Shown here: one piece after another, positions 25,291-38,884 of the stretch
Layout: the number at the start of each line of letters is the position of its first letter
Position numbering within the stretch: position 1 is the first letter of the stretch
NCBI RefSeq assembly: GCF_041146395.1
Contig: NC_090995.1
Location: 14,263,501-14,327,500, forward strand
Direction of reading: 5' to 3'
Origin: Eulemur rufifrons
Taxonomy: Eukaryota; Chordata; Mammalia; Primates; Lemuridae
Length of the DNA: 64,000 nt
The notes under the pieces: generated by a model
What the model saw: only the letters and a program-made list of their open reading frames with translations
The model's database searches: none
Told to the model about the DNA's origin: nothing
Made by a program: the position numbers and the translations under genes

Positions 25291-27710
25291 AATCATATAA
25301 TCATCTCCATAGATGCAGAAAAAAACATTTGACAAAAGTCAACATCCTCTCATAAGAAAAACTCTCAACAAATTAAGAATAGAAGGAATGTACCTCATGT
25401 GACAAATGCACAACTAAAATAAGATTCAATGATGAAAATCAGAAAGCTTTTCCTCCAAGATCAGGAACAAGACAAGGAAACCTACTCTCACAACTTCTAT
25501 TGAATATATTACTAGAAGTCCTAACCAGAGCAAGAAAAAAAAAAAAAAAAAAAAGGCATCCAAATCAGAAAGGATTCGCAAATGACATGGTCTTATGTAT
25601 AGAAAACTTTTATGACTCCACCAAAATACCATTATAATTAATAAATCAATACAGTAAAGTTGCAGGATACAAACCAACAATCAAAAATCAGTTGCATTTA
25701 TATATTCTAACAATGAACTCTCCAAAAAAGAAATTAAGAAAAGGTCCCATTTACAATAGCCTCAAAAAATAAAATACTTAGTACAAAATTTAACCAAAGA
25801 GGTGAAAGATCTATACACTGAAAACTATAAAACGCTGATGAAAGAAATTGACTTAGACACATACAAAAAACTGAAACATATACTATGTTCATGGGTTGGA
25901 AGAATTAATATTTTTAATGTGTCTAGAGTACCCCAAGTGATCTACAAACTCAGTGCAGTCCCGGTCAACATTTCAATAATGTTTTCCAGAAAAATATAAA
26001 AATCAATCCTAACATTTGTATGGGATGACAAAAGACCCTAACCTCAAATAGCCAAGCAATTTTGAGCAAAAAGAAAAACACTGGAGGCCTCACACTACCT
26101 GATTTTAAAATACACTCCAAAACTATAGTAATCAAAACAGCATGACGCTTGCATAAAAACAGACAGCTATGCCAATGGAACACAACAGACAGTCCAGACA
26201 TATATCTATACATTTTTAGCCAATTAATTTTTGACAAAGATGCCAAGAACACACAATGGGGAGAGGAAAGAATCTTGAATAAGTGGTGCTGGGAAAACTG
26301 GATATCCAAATACAGGAGAAAGAAATAAGACCCTCATCTTACATCATATAAAAAAATCAACTCAAAATGGATTAAGAACTTTACCCTGAGATATTAAATG
26401 ATAAAATCACCAAAAGAAAACACAGGGGAAGAGCTCCATCACATTTGTCTGGGCAATGATTTTTTTGAATATGACCCCAAAAACACAGGCAACAAAAAGC
26501 AAAAAAAGAAGAAAATAGACAAATGGGATAACATCAAATTAAAAAGCTCTTACACAGTAAAGGAAAGAATCAACAGTAAAGAGACAACCTATAGATTGAA
26601 AGAATGTATTTTCAAACCATACATCTGATAAGGGATTAAGATCTATAATATATAAGAAACTCATACAACTAAATAGAAAAAAAAAAAAAAGGAAAAGAAA
26701 ATCCAATTAAAACACAGGCAAAGGACCTGAGTAGGTATTTCCTAAAAGAAGACATACAAATGGCCAGCAAGTATATGAACAGGTGCTCAAGCCCACAGAA
26801 CATCAGGGAACGGCATATCAAACTAAAATAAGATAACACCGCACACCTGTTAGGATGGGTATTACCAGAAAGACAAAGGATCACAAGTGTCGGCAAGGAT
26901 GTGGAGAAAAGGAACCCCTGGTACAATGCTGGTGAGAGTGTAAACTGATAAAGCTACTATGGAATACAGTATGAGGGCTCCTCCAAAATTCAAAATAAAT
27001 CTACCAAATGATCCAGCAATCCCACCTTTGAGTACTTATCAAAAGAATTGAAATCAGGATCTGGAAGAGATATTTATACTCCTTTGTTCGTGGTAGCACT
27101 ATTCACAGTAGCCAAGATGTAGCAACAATCTAAATGCCCACCCATTGGTGAATGGATAAAGTGAACATGGTACATACACACTATGGAATATTATTCTACC
27201 TTAAATAAAAAGAAAATCTTGCTGTGTGTGACGGCATGGCCGGACCTGTTGGGCATTATGCCAAATGGAATAAGCCAGACACAGAAAGGCAAATCACTGT
27301 TTGATCTCACTTATATGTGGAAGTTAAAATAGCCAAACTCACAGATGCAGAGTAGACTTGGTGAGGGGGAGGGGAGAGAGGTTGGGGAAGGAGGAAATGA
27401 GGAAATTTTGGTCAAGGGATACAAACTTCAGTTATGCAAGACGAATAAGTTTTGGAGATCTAATGTATAGCAGGGTGACGATAAGCAGTGATACTACATT
27501 ATAGATCCTATATGTTCTCACCACGAAAGAAAGAAAAGGAAGGGAGGAAGGAAGGGAGGAAAGAAGGAGGGAAGGGAGGGAAGGGGGAAAAAGAAAATGG
27601 TAACTATGTGAGATGATGGATATGTTAATGAGCCTGATTATTGTGATTATTTCACAATAAACACATATATTTCATAGTTGTACACTTTAGATACAATTTT
27701 TTTTAAAAAG
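25291..27710 (+). repeat. L1 (L1MA/PB-like), 5'-truncated, sense, with 3' end
   Basis: This is a 2.4 kb run of L1 ORF2 from before the RT motif ('agatgcagaaaaaaacatttg') to the 3' UTR. At the RT active-site position it reads FANDM instead of FADDM, so the catalytic pair is broken. Downstream landmarks include 'caaagaggtgaaagatctat', 'gggatgacaaaagaccc', 'agcaatcccacctttgagta' and 'gcccacccattggtgaatgg'. The 3' UTR carries a purine tract (27525-27597) and ends 'gttgtacactttagatac' plus a T/A-rich tail. Many stops and frameshifts; not mobile. Confidence 0.93.
27525..27597 (+). repeat. 73-nt purine-only tract (GGAA/GGGA-rich)
   Basis: Every base from 27525 to 27597 is A or G, built from imperfect gaaa, ggaa and ggga units within the L1 3' UTR. 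Polypurine tracts are typical of L1 3' UTRs; this one looks expanded. Confidence 0.95.
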
Positions 27711-28504
27711 GAAAAGTCAGGAGAGTTTATATTAATCATGGTGACGTTTAAATGTTAAACATTATTTTCTCTTTTTTAATCTCTATATACCTAAGGCTGT
27801 AAGGAGGATGAACTTATAATTTTACTGTGCAAACTAGGACCCTTTTGAGAAAGAAAGGGGCTGCTACTAATAATTGTGCCAAGACAACAAGAGTAGGCCT
27901 GGACTGTCCCGGGCAAACTTAGATGTGTGGTCTCCGCACCTACAAACCGTTTAAACACTGCTGATTTAGAGTTGATTTATCCAATGTTTGTGAAAAATGC
28001 TTCCAAAGTTTTGCCATAGACTTGCCAAAAATATGATAGAAATGTTTAAACAATGTTAAAACATGTTTTCTTATGGTTGATCCTTTTTATTTTATTTTAT
28101 TGCTGTGGAAAAGTTACATTACATGGAATTGCATTTGTGGTAGAGAGACATGAAATTTAATCTAGAACAATAAATATTCCTGCCTTTTTTCTATTTTTCA
28201 AAGAGTATCAAAGCAGCAAAACTTTCTATAATAAATGAATTTTCTGAAATATTATATTCCATGTAAAAATATATGTTTGATCAGTTGTTTTCATTGGTAA
28301 GCTTATAAAATCTAAAGTTTAGTGTTTTTATAAGTTAGTTAACTTGGCTTCTATTCATAGCTATATATTGTATCTCTAATTTCAATCAGATATTTAATAA
28401 ATGCATACGCAAGTTAGAAAAATATAGATAGCTGTTGAAAAACCCACTGCAACTTTTATAAAAATAATTAAGGATATTAAAAGTCCTAGGGGCAGATAGT
28501 CAGA

Positions 28505-28850
28505 AGGGTCATTTAGTTCAATGCAGCCCAATTTTGAGCATCTATTCTGTGCCAGGAATGGTCCTGGGTGTACATAATCGTGAAGGGAAACAGTTCTTAC
28601 CTTCAAGGAACTCACAGACCTTATGGGCAGCCAAAAATCTGAACAAAAGATTATAATACAGTGTGAAAAATGATATAACAGAAATCTGTGGCAGGTATTT
28701 TTGGACCACAGGGGTCAAAGAAGAATGTGCATCTTGGTGAAATACATTTCTAATGAGGTTTTTCTGACAGAAAGCCGTAGGGTCAAGCATTTCAGGCAGA
28801 AAGGACGGTAAGAGGCAGGCTAGACAGGACCTGAAACAAGCACACACATG
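28505..28850 (-). repeat. L2 LINE relic, antisense
   Basis: 'gagcatctattctgtgccag', 'gaatggtcctgggtgtac', 'cttaccttcaaggaactcac' and 'atttctaatgaggtttttct' follow antisense L2. Confidence 0.6.
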
Positions 28851-28879
28851 GTTGCTGGCCGTTACAAGATCCCAGGAGT

Positions 28880-29640
28880 CCACTGGGGGATGAGGCAGAA
28901 GCTAAATCGCTGTGGGTTGAGAATTAAATGTGGGATGTGGCTCTCAATCGTCTTCCACCAAAGTGCTGCAGTTCTGGGGGTGTCTTCCCCTGGGGCCCCC
29001 AGTGGGCTCAGAGAGAGGAAAGCAGGGGGAGCGGGTGGGGCTGGCTGATCTCTCCAAGACGTGTGGGCGGAAGGGAGACTGTGCGGCCAGCTGGGCATCA
29101 CCCCAAACCCTCTCTGGGTGAAATGACGTCTGGGCACCTGTCTGGCCTGTTCAACACATCATGTGCCCTGAGCCAAAAATGTGGTGTCCAGTGATGGGCT
29201 GGTTACGGCAGACGCTGGGCGAGGGGAATGGACGATAGTACCTGGGACACCTGCCTAATTGTGATAGGTCTTCCAAGATAAAAAAATAGTGTAATCACAG
29301 GGTAGGTTTTTGAAGTCGCCACCAGGGAGCTCCCTGTTCAGAAGGAGCCTCCTTATAGATAGAGGTTCTGATGAAGAATTCCACAACTCCTCTGTTCTCC
29401 TGACCTGTAACTGACCTTCCTCCTGGGGCCCCTCACCCTGCTCTGGGGGACTGGGATGCTTCCCCGCCAGCCCCCAGCAGGGGGGACCAGACGGGTGATA
29501 ACAATGGGCGTGTCCATTTCCACACTCCCGCATGGTGGGGCTATGGAGACAGATTTGTCAGTTACACAAAGGTCTGTCTGACATTTCACTCAGGGTAAGC
29601 AGGGGGTGATACTCCCACATAGCAATGCTAGAGGGAGACG
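28880..29640. other. GC-rich intronic stretch, unassigned
   Basis: Overlapping ORFs of 60-90 codons occur on both strands, which fits GC content rather than coding. CpGs are scattered, not island-like. No repeat recognised. Confidence 0.4.
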
Positions 29641-29664
29641 CCTTTTCAATGCCTCCAGTTCCGA

Positions 29665-29682
29665 CCAAGGGGGATTTTTCTT
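29665..29682. repeat. Alu target-site duplication, left copy (18 bp)
   Basis: ccaagggggatttttctt; an identical copy is at 30046-30063 on the other side of the Alu. Confidence 0.93.
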
Positions 29683-30045
<363 letters not shown>

Positions 30046-30063
30046 CCAAGGGGGATTTTTCTT
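30046..30063. repeat. Alu target-site duplication, right copy (18 bp)
   Basis: Identical to 29665-29682. Confidence 0.93.
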
Positions 30064-30514
30064 AAGCATGTCTGACCTTTGCTCTACTGATTTGGTGGGA
30101 ATGAGAAGAGTGGACAGTGAACAGACCCTAGGGCGCATGCACATTTAGCATATATGTGAGAGCCTGAGAAGCACACACGTGTAGCAGGAGAGTTAGGACA
30201 GCACATACCATGCGAACCAAAGGGAGCAGAATGACAAAAATAGCAAGGAGATCCCCATCGTCAAATACAGGAAAGGAATGAGAAAAAGGAGATCAAAGTT
30301 TGCTGGCTGTTAGTGCTAACTCTCTTCTTAGGGGCTAGCACGCATTTAGTTTAGGCTAAGGAGATGTTATAGATAAGTCATCTTTGCTGCTTCTATCAGA
30401 ATTATAAGATTAAAATTCTGCTCTTTAAAAATAACAAACACGTAGTCATGAATTCTGCATTCTAGTCACCGTACTTTTCGGGCAGGTGCCTTATAAGGTT
30501 TTGATGGCAGAACT

Positions 30515-31040
30515 TGGGAGACGTGGTAGGCAGGATTCAACCTACCTCCCGTGGTCTCTATCCCCTGTGTGGCATTCACAAATATGTCATGTTTCTGGCC
30601 AAAAGGACTTTGCAGACGTAACCAAGTTTACTCCTTGTCTAATTTTAAAATAGGGAGATTGTCCCGGATTATCCAGGTGGGCACAACATCATCACTTGAG
30701 CCCTTAAAAGGCAGAAGGCAGAAGAAGTCAGAAAAATTCAAAGCATGAACACACGGTTGCTTTGAGACGGAGGGACCACAGGGACAGTCCTTTAGCCAGA
30801 AGGAACTGAATTCTGCCAACTGTCTAAATGAGCTCAGGGGCGGATTCTTCCCCGGAGCATCAGAAAGAAGCCGCAGCTCTGCCAACCCCGTGATTCCAGC
30901 CTTCCGAGACCCTGGACTGAGAATCCGGCCACGTCGTGCTGGACTTCTGACACACAGAACGGCCGCCTGATAAATGGGTGTTATTGGAAGCCACTAAATT
31001 TGCAGTAATTTGTTTCTTGACAATAGAAAACAAATATAGT
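30515..31040 (+). repeat. MaLR (MLT1-type) solo LTR
   Basis: 'ggcaggattcaacctacc', 'ggccaaaaggactttgcaga', 'ttatccaggtgggcacaaca', and 'agccactaaatttgcagtaa' with 'tttcttgacaatagaaaac' near the end follow the MLT1 LTR order. No internal retroviral sequence adjoins it. Confidence 0.75.
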
Positions 31041-31835
31041 AGACATAGTACGGGCTTTGGAGTCACCTTAAGTGAGCACGATGAAGAGGAAATAAACATT
31101 CTAGAACAGTTGGGGGTGCGGAGATGGAGCGGAGGCTTAAGATTTATTTTGAACGTTGAAAGGAATGTGACCTCGCTTTGCACTCAAGTTTGGGGCATCA
31201 GAAATATAAGTTATAATTATAATGTAATCAGGGAGAAATAACAAAAATAACACTGAAACAACACAAGCAGTGGGAATCCTCAGAGAAAGAAAAACGACCT
31301 CAGGCAGAAGGAGAAGTAAAAGCTCCACAGTCTTTGGCTTTTCACTGGACGATTTTGTGTTTCTGTACATGACGTGGAAAACAGGTCTGTCCATCTGGAC
31401 TGCGAGGAGCCAGACCAGGGGACATGTGCTGCTCCGTCCTGGGCCGGGACTAAAACCAGAGCTGCTGTCTGTGGGGCCCACTGTGGTGATGGTGGACAGG
31501 ATCGGGGGGATCACCCCATGGGGAGGACTGGAGCTGCTTCCCTGCCAGTCTTGCACACCCCACCTATCTCCTTACGAAGGTCGCTCCATGTAGGTAATGA
31601 AACGTTCAGTGCTGTGTGTGGGCAGGTGAGACCACTGCCTACACCTGTGCCAGGGAGTCTCCCTCAGAACTCTCCCACCACGCCACCCTGTGACACGGTC
31701 TTTTCCTTTGCAGCTCACTCTTTTTCTCCCTCCGTTGCCATTTTTATAATGAAACAGCAAGAAGCGATGTCTTATCATGTCTATGAGTCATGATCTGATG
31801 AGCATGAGTTACGCTTTGATGAACGTGAGTCACCA
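31040..31835. other. Unassigned intron, GC-rich at 31370-31640
   Basis: The 139-codon ORFs on both strands (31137-31556 minus, 31374-31793 plus) overlap each other and match no family I know. No splice-bounded exon evident. Confidence 0.4.
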
Positions 31836-31839
31836 GTAG

Positions 31840-32235
31840 GGAACATGCCACCCACCCTGTCACCCCAGCTAGAAATGCGGGTCATCCTGGGCTTTTTCCT
31901 CTCCTTCACCCTATATCCTGTCTTTCATCAAGTCTTATAGATTTATCCCCTTAATTTTTCCTGTGTATATCTCCTTCTCTCCAAATGCTGCGCTGCACAG
32001 CTATTCCCACATGAATTAACGTGATACCTTCGCAGTCAGTCTCCCCGGCCCCTTCCACTTTTGGTCTGCATCCCTGCTCATCCACCAACCCCAGCAACCA
32101 CCATTATCCTACAAATATCACATCGTGTATCATAGCCCTGTTTACAATGCTTCCCTAACGCCAACAGCTTTCTGGACACACTCTGTAGCTCAGCACACAT
32201 ACTCCGCAAAACCTGGAAGCTTTATAAGTTTCACA
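31840..32235 (+). repeat. L2 LINE relic, sense
   Basis: 'catcctgggctttttcctctcc' and 'tcctgtctttcatcaagtct' together with the C/T-rich body resemble L2 ORF2 3' sequence. Confidence 0.5.
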
Positions 32236-32264
32236 CTTATACATTATGACATATTATTATAATT

Positions 32265-32405
32265 TATAACTTGTAAAATTATTGAACCAGAAATTCCACT
32301 TCTAGGAATTATAGACAAAGAAACAAGAGCATAAAGGCTCATGATAGGACTATTTATAAGAGTGATGGTTTGGAACTAGTCTGAGCATCCAAATTCCCAT
32401 TCTAA
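32265..32405 (+). repeat. Old L1 ORF2 3' fragment
   Basis: 'ccagaaattccacttctagg', 'aattatagacaaagaaac' and 'ggactatttataagagtga' match the decayed ORF2 C-terminal segment. Confidence 0.5.
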
Positions 32406-32714
32406 CAATAAAAACCAGGAGGCCAAATTCTGGCTTCAATTGGGTCTGCAACGGGCGGTGGCAATGAAGAGTTAGTAGCAAAAAAGGGTGAGACCAAAGG
32501 TGAGGCCTGGGGAGAATCTCATTTTTAAACAGCAGATACTGTGGCCTCTTTCTGAAATTGCAAGATCACTCTAGCAGGCCACAGTCGGAATTAAAATATG
32601 GAATAGTCTAGAAGAGAAGAGAAAACAGCAAAGGGCACTTCCTGGGTAAAGGTGAACAAAAGGTTCACAAAATGTCCAGTGTATTTATCCAGAGACTCAG
32701 GTCACCTTCTCTTC

Positions 32715-33115
32715 TCCTCTTAAAAAATGTATTGTGGACATTTCAAACACAGCCCAAAGCAGAGAGAACACAATAATGATTCCCCGGTTCCCATGATGTG
32801 GCTTCAACAGTTACTCACACTGGCCTCTCAGTTTTACCTCTTCCCTCCTGCAAACTCGCTTCTACCAACCAGACTATTTTAAAGCATCATTTCATCTGAA
32901 AAAAAAAAAAACTTCAATGTGGATCTCTACAAGATAGCTCTTTTAAAATATGTAACTGCCATTTTAGATCATATCTTAAAATTATAATAATTCCTCAATA
33001 TCATCAGGTACCCAGTTAGCATTCAAATTTCCCCAAATGCCTTATAAATTTCTTTTTTTACTGATGGTTTGTACAATTCAGATTTCAAACGAGATCCATA
33101 TTTTCCAGGAGTCCT
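32715..33115. repeat. Probable old L1M relic
   Basis: 'tttactgatggtttgtacaa' with 'ttcagatttcaaacgagatc' resembles an L1M 3' UTR segment; strand uncertain. Confidence 0.35.
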
Positions 33116-34395
33116 GACACTTAAACCAAGGAAGGACAAAGATCCCTGGAGGTCACTGAAATGATTTTGAAATGATGTTCGATAATTGAAAATGGGTTAA
33201 TTGAAGAAACAGCGCCACACTGGCAGCTATTGTAACTGATATTTGTGAAGAATTTTCAGAAAGAAGATAAAGTGCTTACAACAGAATAAGATGTAGAGTT
33301 GTGTATACACATTAAGACAGCAAATAAACATATTCATGCACACACACACATTCAGTTGCCTACTTGCTAGTCACTATCACATTTCAGGAAACTTCTCCCT
33401 CCTTATAGTGCGATCACAGTGAAAATGGGCAAGTAAGGTCTTGAGTCTTGGCGACTGGCACACGTGTCCTCTGTGTGTCACTTTGTACATACACTGCGAG
33501 ACCAGGGTACAAGGCAACAGGGAGGCCGTGGTGGGTGGAGTCATGGCAGGTGCAGGGAGAGGGGCACAGCTGGGAACTCAGGGGGATTCAACTCCATCTG
33601 CACACACTGGGAAGAGGACCCAGGATATCAGTGGCCCCAGCCCTGCTAGGCTGTGGGAGAGCAATCGCGTTAGCAGGAGAAATCCTTTGAAGCAAGCAAA
33701 GCCTATAGCAACCACCAAAGAAGTGCTCCTTGAACTGGCCATTCTCCCCCCTTGGAGCAGATTAAATACAAACGTTTTGCAGTTCTTGCCTTCGTTTAGC
33801 AAGTAGCAAGCATGTAGCTGATGCCATAGCGCACGTGTGACCCACAGTGAACACAATTTAGCTGCCCTAGGAAACTGCAGAGAACAGACAATTGTGAGAT
33901 GTATCCTGGCAGTTGTCTGTTATCATGAAATGAGCAAAATCATAATCTGTTGTGTTTCGAGAGCCTATTTTTGCTGTATGAAATATTTCCTCAAAATACA
34001 AAAGGCTCAGATGTTTTAGGAAAAGTGCCATGAACGGAAATGAAAGCATTAACCTGGCAACGGCCGGTGGTGACTATGGGACCGTTTGCAGCCTTGTTTA
34101 TCTGAAGCTCAGCCAGAGTTCTGGTAAAGAATATGGGCTGGAGTTCCCTCAAACACAACATCTGATGCGAGGCTTCCAGGACTTGTGTAAGTAATTACAC
34201 TGAAGAATAGCTGCCCTTGTACTATTATGATATTTTTAATTCCTTTTCAAATCTAGAAACCAAAAGGCACTCAAAATCTAAAATAGAGAAAATATTATTA
34301 GTTTTTCTTTTACTAAAGTAAGATTGACCTGAGGATAGAATTTTGAACAGTAATACATTTGAAAAACAACTGAACTCATCCATAGTGACCATGTC
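33116..34395. other. Unassigned intron
   Basis: GC-richer patch at 33440-33720 with overlapping chance ORFs. No repeat or exon recognised. Confidence 0.4.
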
Positions 34396-34399
34396 TTTT

Positions 34400-34835
34400 T
34401 TTTCAGATTTGTGTTCCTTGCTCAGATCTATTATCTGTGAAATAGTATGTTATCTTTCAATTGCCTTTGAGACATTTTTATGTGGAAGCACTGCCTTCAT
34501 CATAAAACAAAAGTCTAAAACTTACTCATCTCCCCTTTCAAGCTGTTTTTTTCTTGCCCGTTGCGTTGGTATAACTCCGGTTAGAGATCTTGGCGTGCTC
34601 TGACTTTTTCCTTTCCACTCCTGATAGCATCCTATCTCGTTTGTCACCATGTTTTTCCTTCCAAATAATTTCTTCCTTCCAAATGTTGCTCATATTGATC
34701 ACTCTGCCCGTGGACCCCTTGTCTAGCCTCCTGGCGTACAGTGTGGAAGTCAGGGCTGTGGTGACAATTTGACAGCTAACGATTCTCTAACTGCAGCCTG
34801 GGTGTTAGTTTTGCTGATGGAGGTAGTTTGAGATC
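34400..34835 (+). repeat. Possible L2 relic, sense
   Basis: 'gagatcttggcgtgctctga' followed by a C/T-rich run, with 'ttccttccaaatgttgctc', resembles L2 ORF2; weak. Confidence 0.35.
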
Positions 34836-34920
34836 CTGAAGAGGCTCTGAATCTTATATCTCTTCTGCAATTTTTATTGCACCTAGCTTTCTGTTAGGCA
34901 CTAGCATGGGATTATTATTT

Positions 34921-34946
34921 TGTGTGTGAGTGTGTGTGTGTGTGTG
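34921..34946 (+). repeat. (TG)n microsatellite
   Basis: TG units with one GAG interruption. Confidence 0.95.
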
Positions 34947-35205
34947 CATATGTATAAAACAATAAAACACTAACATAATGTCCTATGTACACTATCTTAT
35001 TTACTCAGTAAAAATAATTTACTCTCTGATTAGAACAGTTATGACAAAATCAGATTGGGGCAAAAAGTAGTTTAAAAACTTCTTTAAAATTTGCCTCAAG
35101 AAGTCTGCGTTTATAAAAAATGATGTTGTCTTGAAACAATTTCTTATGTGGTTAGCAAACCAACCACCCCTTCTGTACCAAACATTGATGATACGCTGTG
35201 TCATA

Positions 35206-35245
35206 TCACACACACGCGTGTACACACACACACACACACACACAC
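35206..35245 (+). repeat. (CA)n microsatellite with central CGCGTGTA
   Basis: 'cacacacgcgtg' then about 12 CA units. The ACACGCGTGT core is a perfect short palindrome. Confidence 0.95.
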
Positions 35246-36299
35246 GATGTCATAGAAAAGCATTACAACATAACCAGGCCATTATAATTTACTAGGTTCT
35301 TAGAAGTCCTTGATTAAAAACGAACCTTTTAAATGAATATATTGGCAAAAACAAAGTGGGTGGACCTAAATCTTTGGTGAGATGATACTGAAAGCCTCCC
35401 TACTTTTTTAGGGAGAGGAGACGATGGAAGTCGCAAAGCATCTTTCATGCTTTAAAAGAGTCCCTCGATCAGATTTAAAATAAAAAAAAGATACTAAAAA
35501 AAAAAAAAGGAGCCATCCTCTGCCACAAATTCAGTGTGGATAGGAATTGCCATTCTAGATCCCAAGAAAGAAAGGGCTCTTGATGATACATTCTGCCACT
35601 TCTCCTACCTTAGGAAAAGTGTTCAAATTTTCCTCAGATAAGAAATATCACTTTAGAGCATCTTTCAATAAGAAAGAGAGAGGCATCTGACCCAACTGGA
35701 AAATATCACAGCTTTTACTATTTAAAAGTGCCACTCTTCAACACTGGACTGTTTTTCACAAGGCCATAGATATAGACACATGCAAAAGCGTATAATTTTA
35801 GAAATGGTGAGATCAGAGTACGAGGAGAGGAAAACAAACTCTAGGCTAAGCCAAGAGTCAGCTGGCTGACTTCGGAGGAAGGGGAAGAATTCAATTGGCA
35901 ATCCTTGAAGAAGGAAAAATGGAAACTATTCTAAAACTTTAAAAGATTTAATTTAGAGTTCTCTTTGGAAATTTTAGGCTTAATAACCTCCCAGTCATAT
36001 TCAAGTTAAACTAGGTATCCATATCTGAAAAATATGAGAGAGTTGGACCAATAATTGGCAATGATTGGGCCAAGAGGATAAAATATTAATAATTATTAAA
36101 TATGTAGTCTGGAAATCTGTTATCCTAGACAGTGGAATAAGATGAAACAGCATGGTGACCCAATTTCAGTTGGTTTTAAAGTTCCAAGCATATAAAACGG
36201 GCTGTCCTATATACCTTTGGCAATTCCTAAGGGTCGTGAAGAATCTTAAAAGTGACAACGTGAAGCCAGATATACTTCTAAAAAAAATGTTTACTACTT

Positions 36300-36885
36300 T
36301 GGATAACACGAGAGAAAATGACTTCTGCTCATTTTACCCACAGAAGGACCCAGAATGTTTAATAAGAGTACGTTCCCTCTCTGACTACACGCCTAGCAGG
36401 CTTGCTGTGGCCACTCTGCAGTGGCCACCCCTGCGTCCTCACTGTCCCTCAGACAGATTGCTGCAGGCCTGGCCTTCCTTCGGGTCTCTGATCAAACATC
36501 AGCTTATCAGTATAATGATGTCTTCCAGGGTCACCTTAGTTAAAATGACAACCAGATATCCACTTTTTTCCTTTCTTTTTCTCTATAGCACTTATCTTTC
36601 TCTAGCATTTCACATAAATATATAGATGCTGAATACTAAATATAAGTAAACATATATACAAATACATATATGTATTAATATCACACATACACACACACAG
36701 AAGTTGGATAGATAGATATATTTGCTATTGCTTGTTTATTTTCTGCCTCCCATTGCTTGGATATAAACTCCATGAGAAAAGGCTGATTTTACTTCGGTAA
36801 TTGTTATATCACCAGGGGCTAGAACTTGGTACACTGAAGGTGTTCAGTAACCATTCACCTAGTACGTGAGTCTTCACTGGGCTTT
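36300..36885 (+). repeat. L2 LINE 3' end, sense
   Basis: 'gcaggcctggccttccttcg', 'tcaccttagttaaaatgaca', 'tctatagcacttatctttct', 'ataaactccatgagaaaagg' and 'ggtgttcagtaaccattca' follow the L2 3' end in order. It is interrupted by a CA/TA-rich microsatellite at about 36643-36712. Confidence 0.65.
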
Positions 36886-38880
36886 ACGTGTTAGTTCTTT
36901 GTGAGTTACAGCCCCAGGAACAGAGGAAGTGCAAGTGTTTGGCTTCCCCAACCTCCAACACCATGGTGTTCCTGTGCTGCGTTCCAGCAAAACACGACAA
37001 TATCATGTCCTAAGTGGTCTAAAGGAAAAGATGTGGACAAAACGATAGGGAATCCCATTGGTAAACTCAGTCCGGGGGTTTGAAGCATTTGGAAAAAGGG
37101 ATCCACACTTGAATCGTGTTCTTGCTGAAGAGTTCGCCGTGTGAACATGGGTGCAGGTACTTCTGGTAAAAGGCCGAAAGAGAGCGTGATATGTCTGAGA
37201 CACCTGAGCAGTTCTTTACACTTCAGAGTGCAGGGCACGGGGAGAGGGAGGTAGACACATGGAAGAAGGCAGAAAAAGTTAATGGAAATTTTTCATCTAA
37301 TACTGGAAGGCTTTGATTGTCTTCAATTGTGAAAATTATATACTGTTAGATGTTTAATAGAATTTGATTTTATTGAATGCTGGTCTAGACGCCTGAGGTT
37401 TGAGATGATTTCTCTAACACCGGGAGTGGGATTTCTGGGACCAATAAAATCAGGGTGAGAAGAGGGCAGTAGATCTCTCTGTTAAGTTCAATTCCAAGAT
37501 ATTCTGGAAGCATTCTCCATAGAGGTAGTATTCTCAATAGATATGGATTTGGTCTACGTACTTTTATTCTCCACTGTTCTCTGCGTGTCAGCTCAGCCAT
37601 GGTCAAGGGGAAAACCACAGATGATACATAATTATGGTTATTAATTAGAAAAATTGAAATCGTTTTTATCACCTGGCTTAAGTTAGTATTATTTTAAGAA
37701 TAAAATGAGGTAAAGCAAAATAAAGAGAGTCAAGTCATAGGTACAAATAAATAAACATATGGCAAGCTGGAATGTTACAAAGGCATCTGAACTACAGACC
37801 TAGAATCTAGGCCCATTTTTGTTGTATCTACCCTTTTGTCCTTAAGCAAACTAATTAATCCTCTCCTCTTTGCGGGATTTATACTTAAGCATTTCCAGAT
37901 TTTTAGATTTGTTAACACCACTAGATTGGTATGGTTCCCCAAGTTATGCATGTTGTACTTTCGAACAAATTCTTCCTGGAATGTATTGGCTTACGTGTGT
38001 TCCAAGAACAGGAACTGAGATAGCTGCTACCCAGACGCACGTGTGTGCCCTGAAGCATAATCCACCTTTGTTTTTTCATTCTGTGGTGGCCACAGATGTG
38101 GAATCTGAAGAATGATGATCTTGGTATATCCCTGCTTGCTCTATTAACCCAATGAGATAGGCATCACAAGAGCTTAGAGAAGTTATAGGAAGGTGGAGAT
38201 GTTTATTTAACATCCTCAAGTTTCTCCTCACCACATACAACACAATTATCTATTTTTTCATGAAAATAATGGGCTTGGAAATTTGTGGGATGACCTGGGA
38301 AACTAAAAATCTCTGATTAATCCTAGTAAAGTGATTACGAGTTCCAAACGGTAAACAAAGGCAATTTTGTTTTTAGTTCTGTGCACAGTTTACTTGCACA
38401 TTACAAGTGGTCTGCCGTCCCCGTGCTCTCTGCTCTATAACTGTAACTCTACTTAAATCCTGTTACAACAAACATCATCCTCTCTTGTAATTTAAGTAAC
38501 TACATGAAAATACCTCTGACTAGCAAGGTTAATTTGCAACTGGTCTATTTTCTTTTAAAATGTAGAGTTTTCAAGGAAAAATAAATAAATAGGTTTACAT
38601 AAATACATAAATGTTAGTTTATGCTAGTTTAGATACTATATAATTTTTTTGCTTAGAAAAGGAAAATGTATCTTTTTAGAAGAAAGATACAGCAATTCTT
38701 CTTTAAGAGGTCAAACTGAGCATCATTGATCATGGGACAATTTGACACTAAGTACCGCTTGATACAATGCAATGTGTAATTACTCATCGATCGAGAAATT
38801 CTTATCTAAAAGAAATATTTACACTGAATACAGTCAAGCCCTTAGAATTATCTCCCAGTTTAAAGAAAATATAGATATAA
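36886..38880. other. Unassigned AT-rich intron
   Basis: No exon or confident repeat recognised. Confidence 0.4.
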
Positions 38881-38884
38881 GAGA

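Noticed and set aside
31137..31793. Overlapping 139-codon ORFs on opposite strands
   Set aside because: Two long frames on opposite strands of the same GC-rich patch suggest composition, not coding.
35206..35245. Z-DNA-forming or regulatory site
   Set aside because: It is an ordinary CA microsatellite; alternating purine-pyrimidine content alone is not evidence of function.
36152..36625. 157-codon plus-strand ORF
   Set aside because: Its second half lies in L2-derived sequence and the rest has no family resemblance; no splice or start context.
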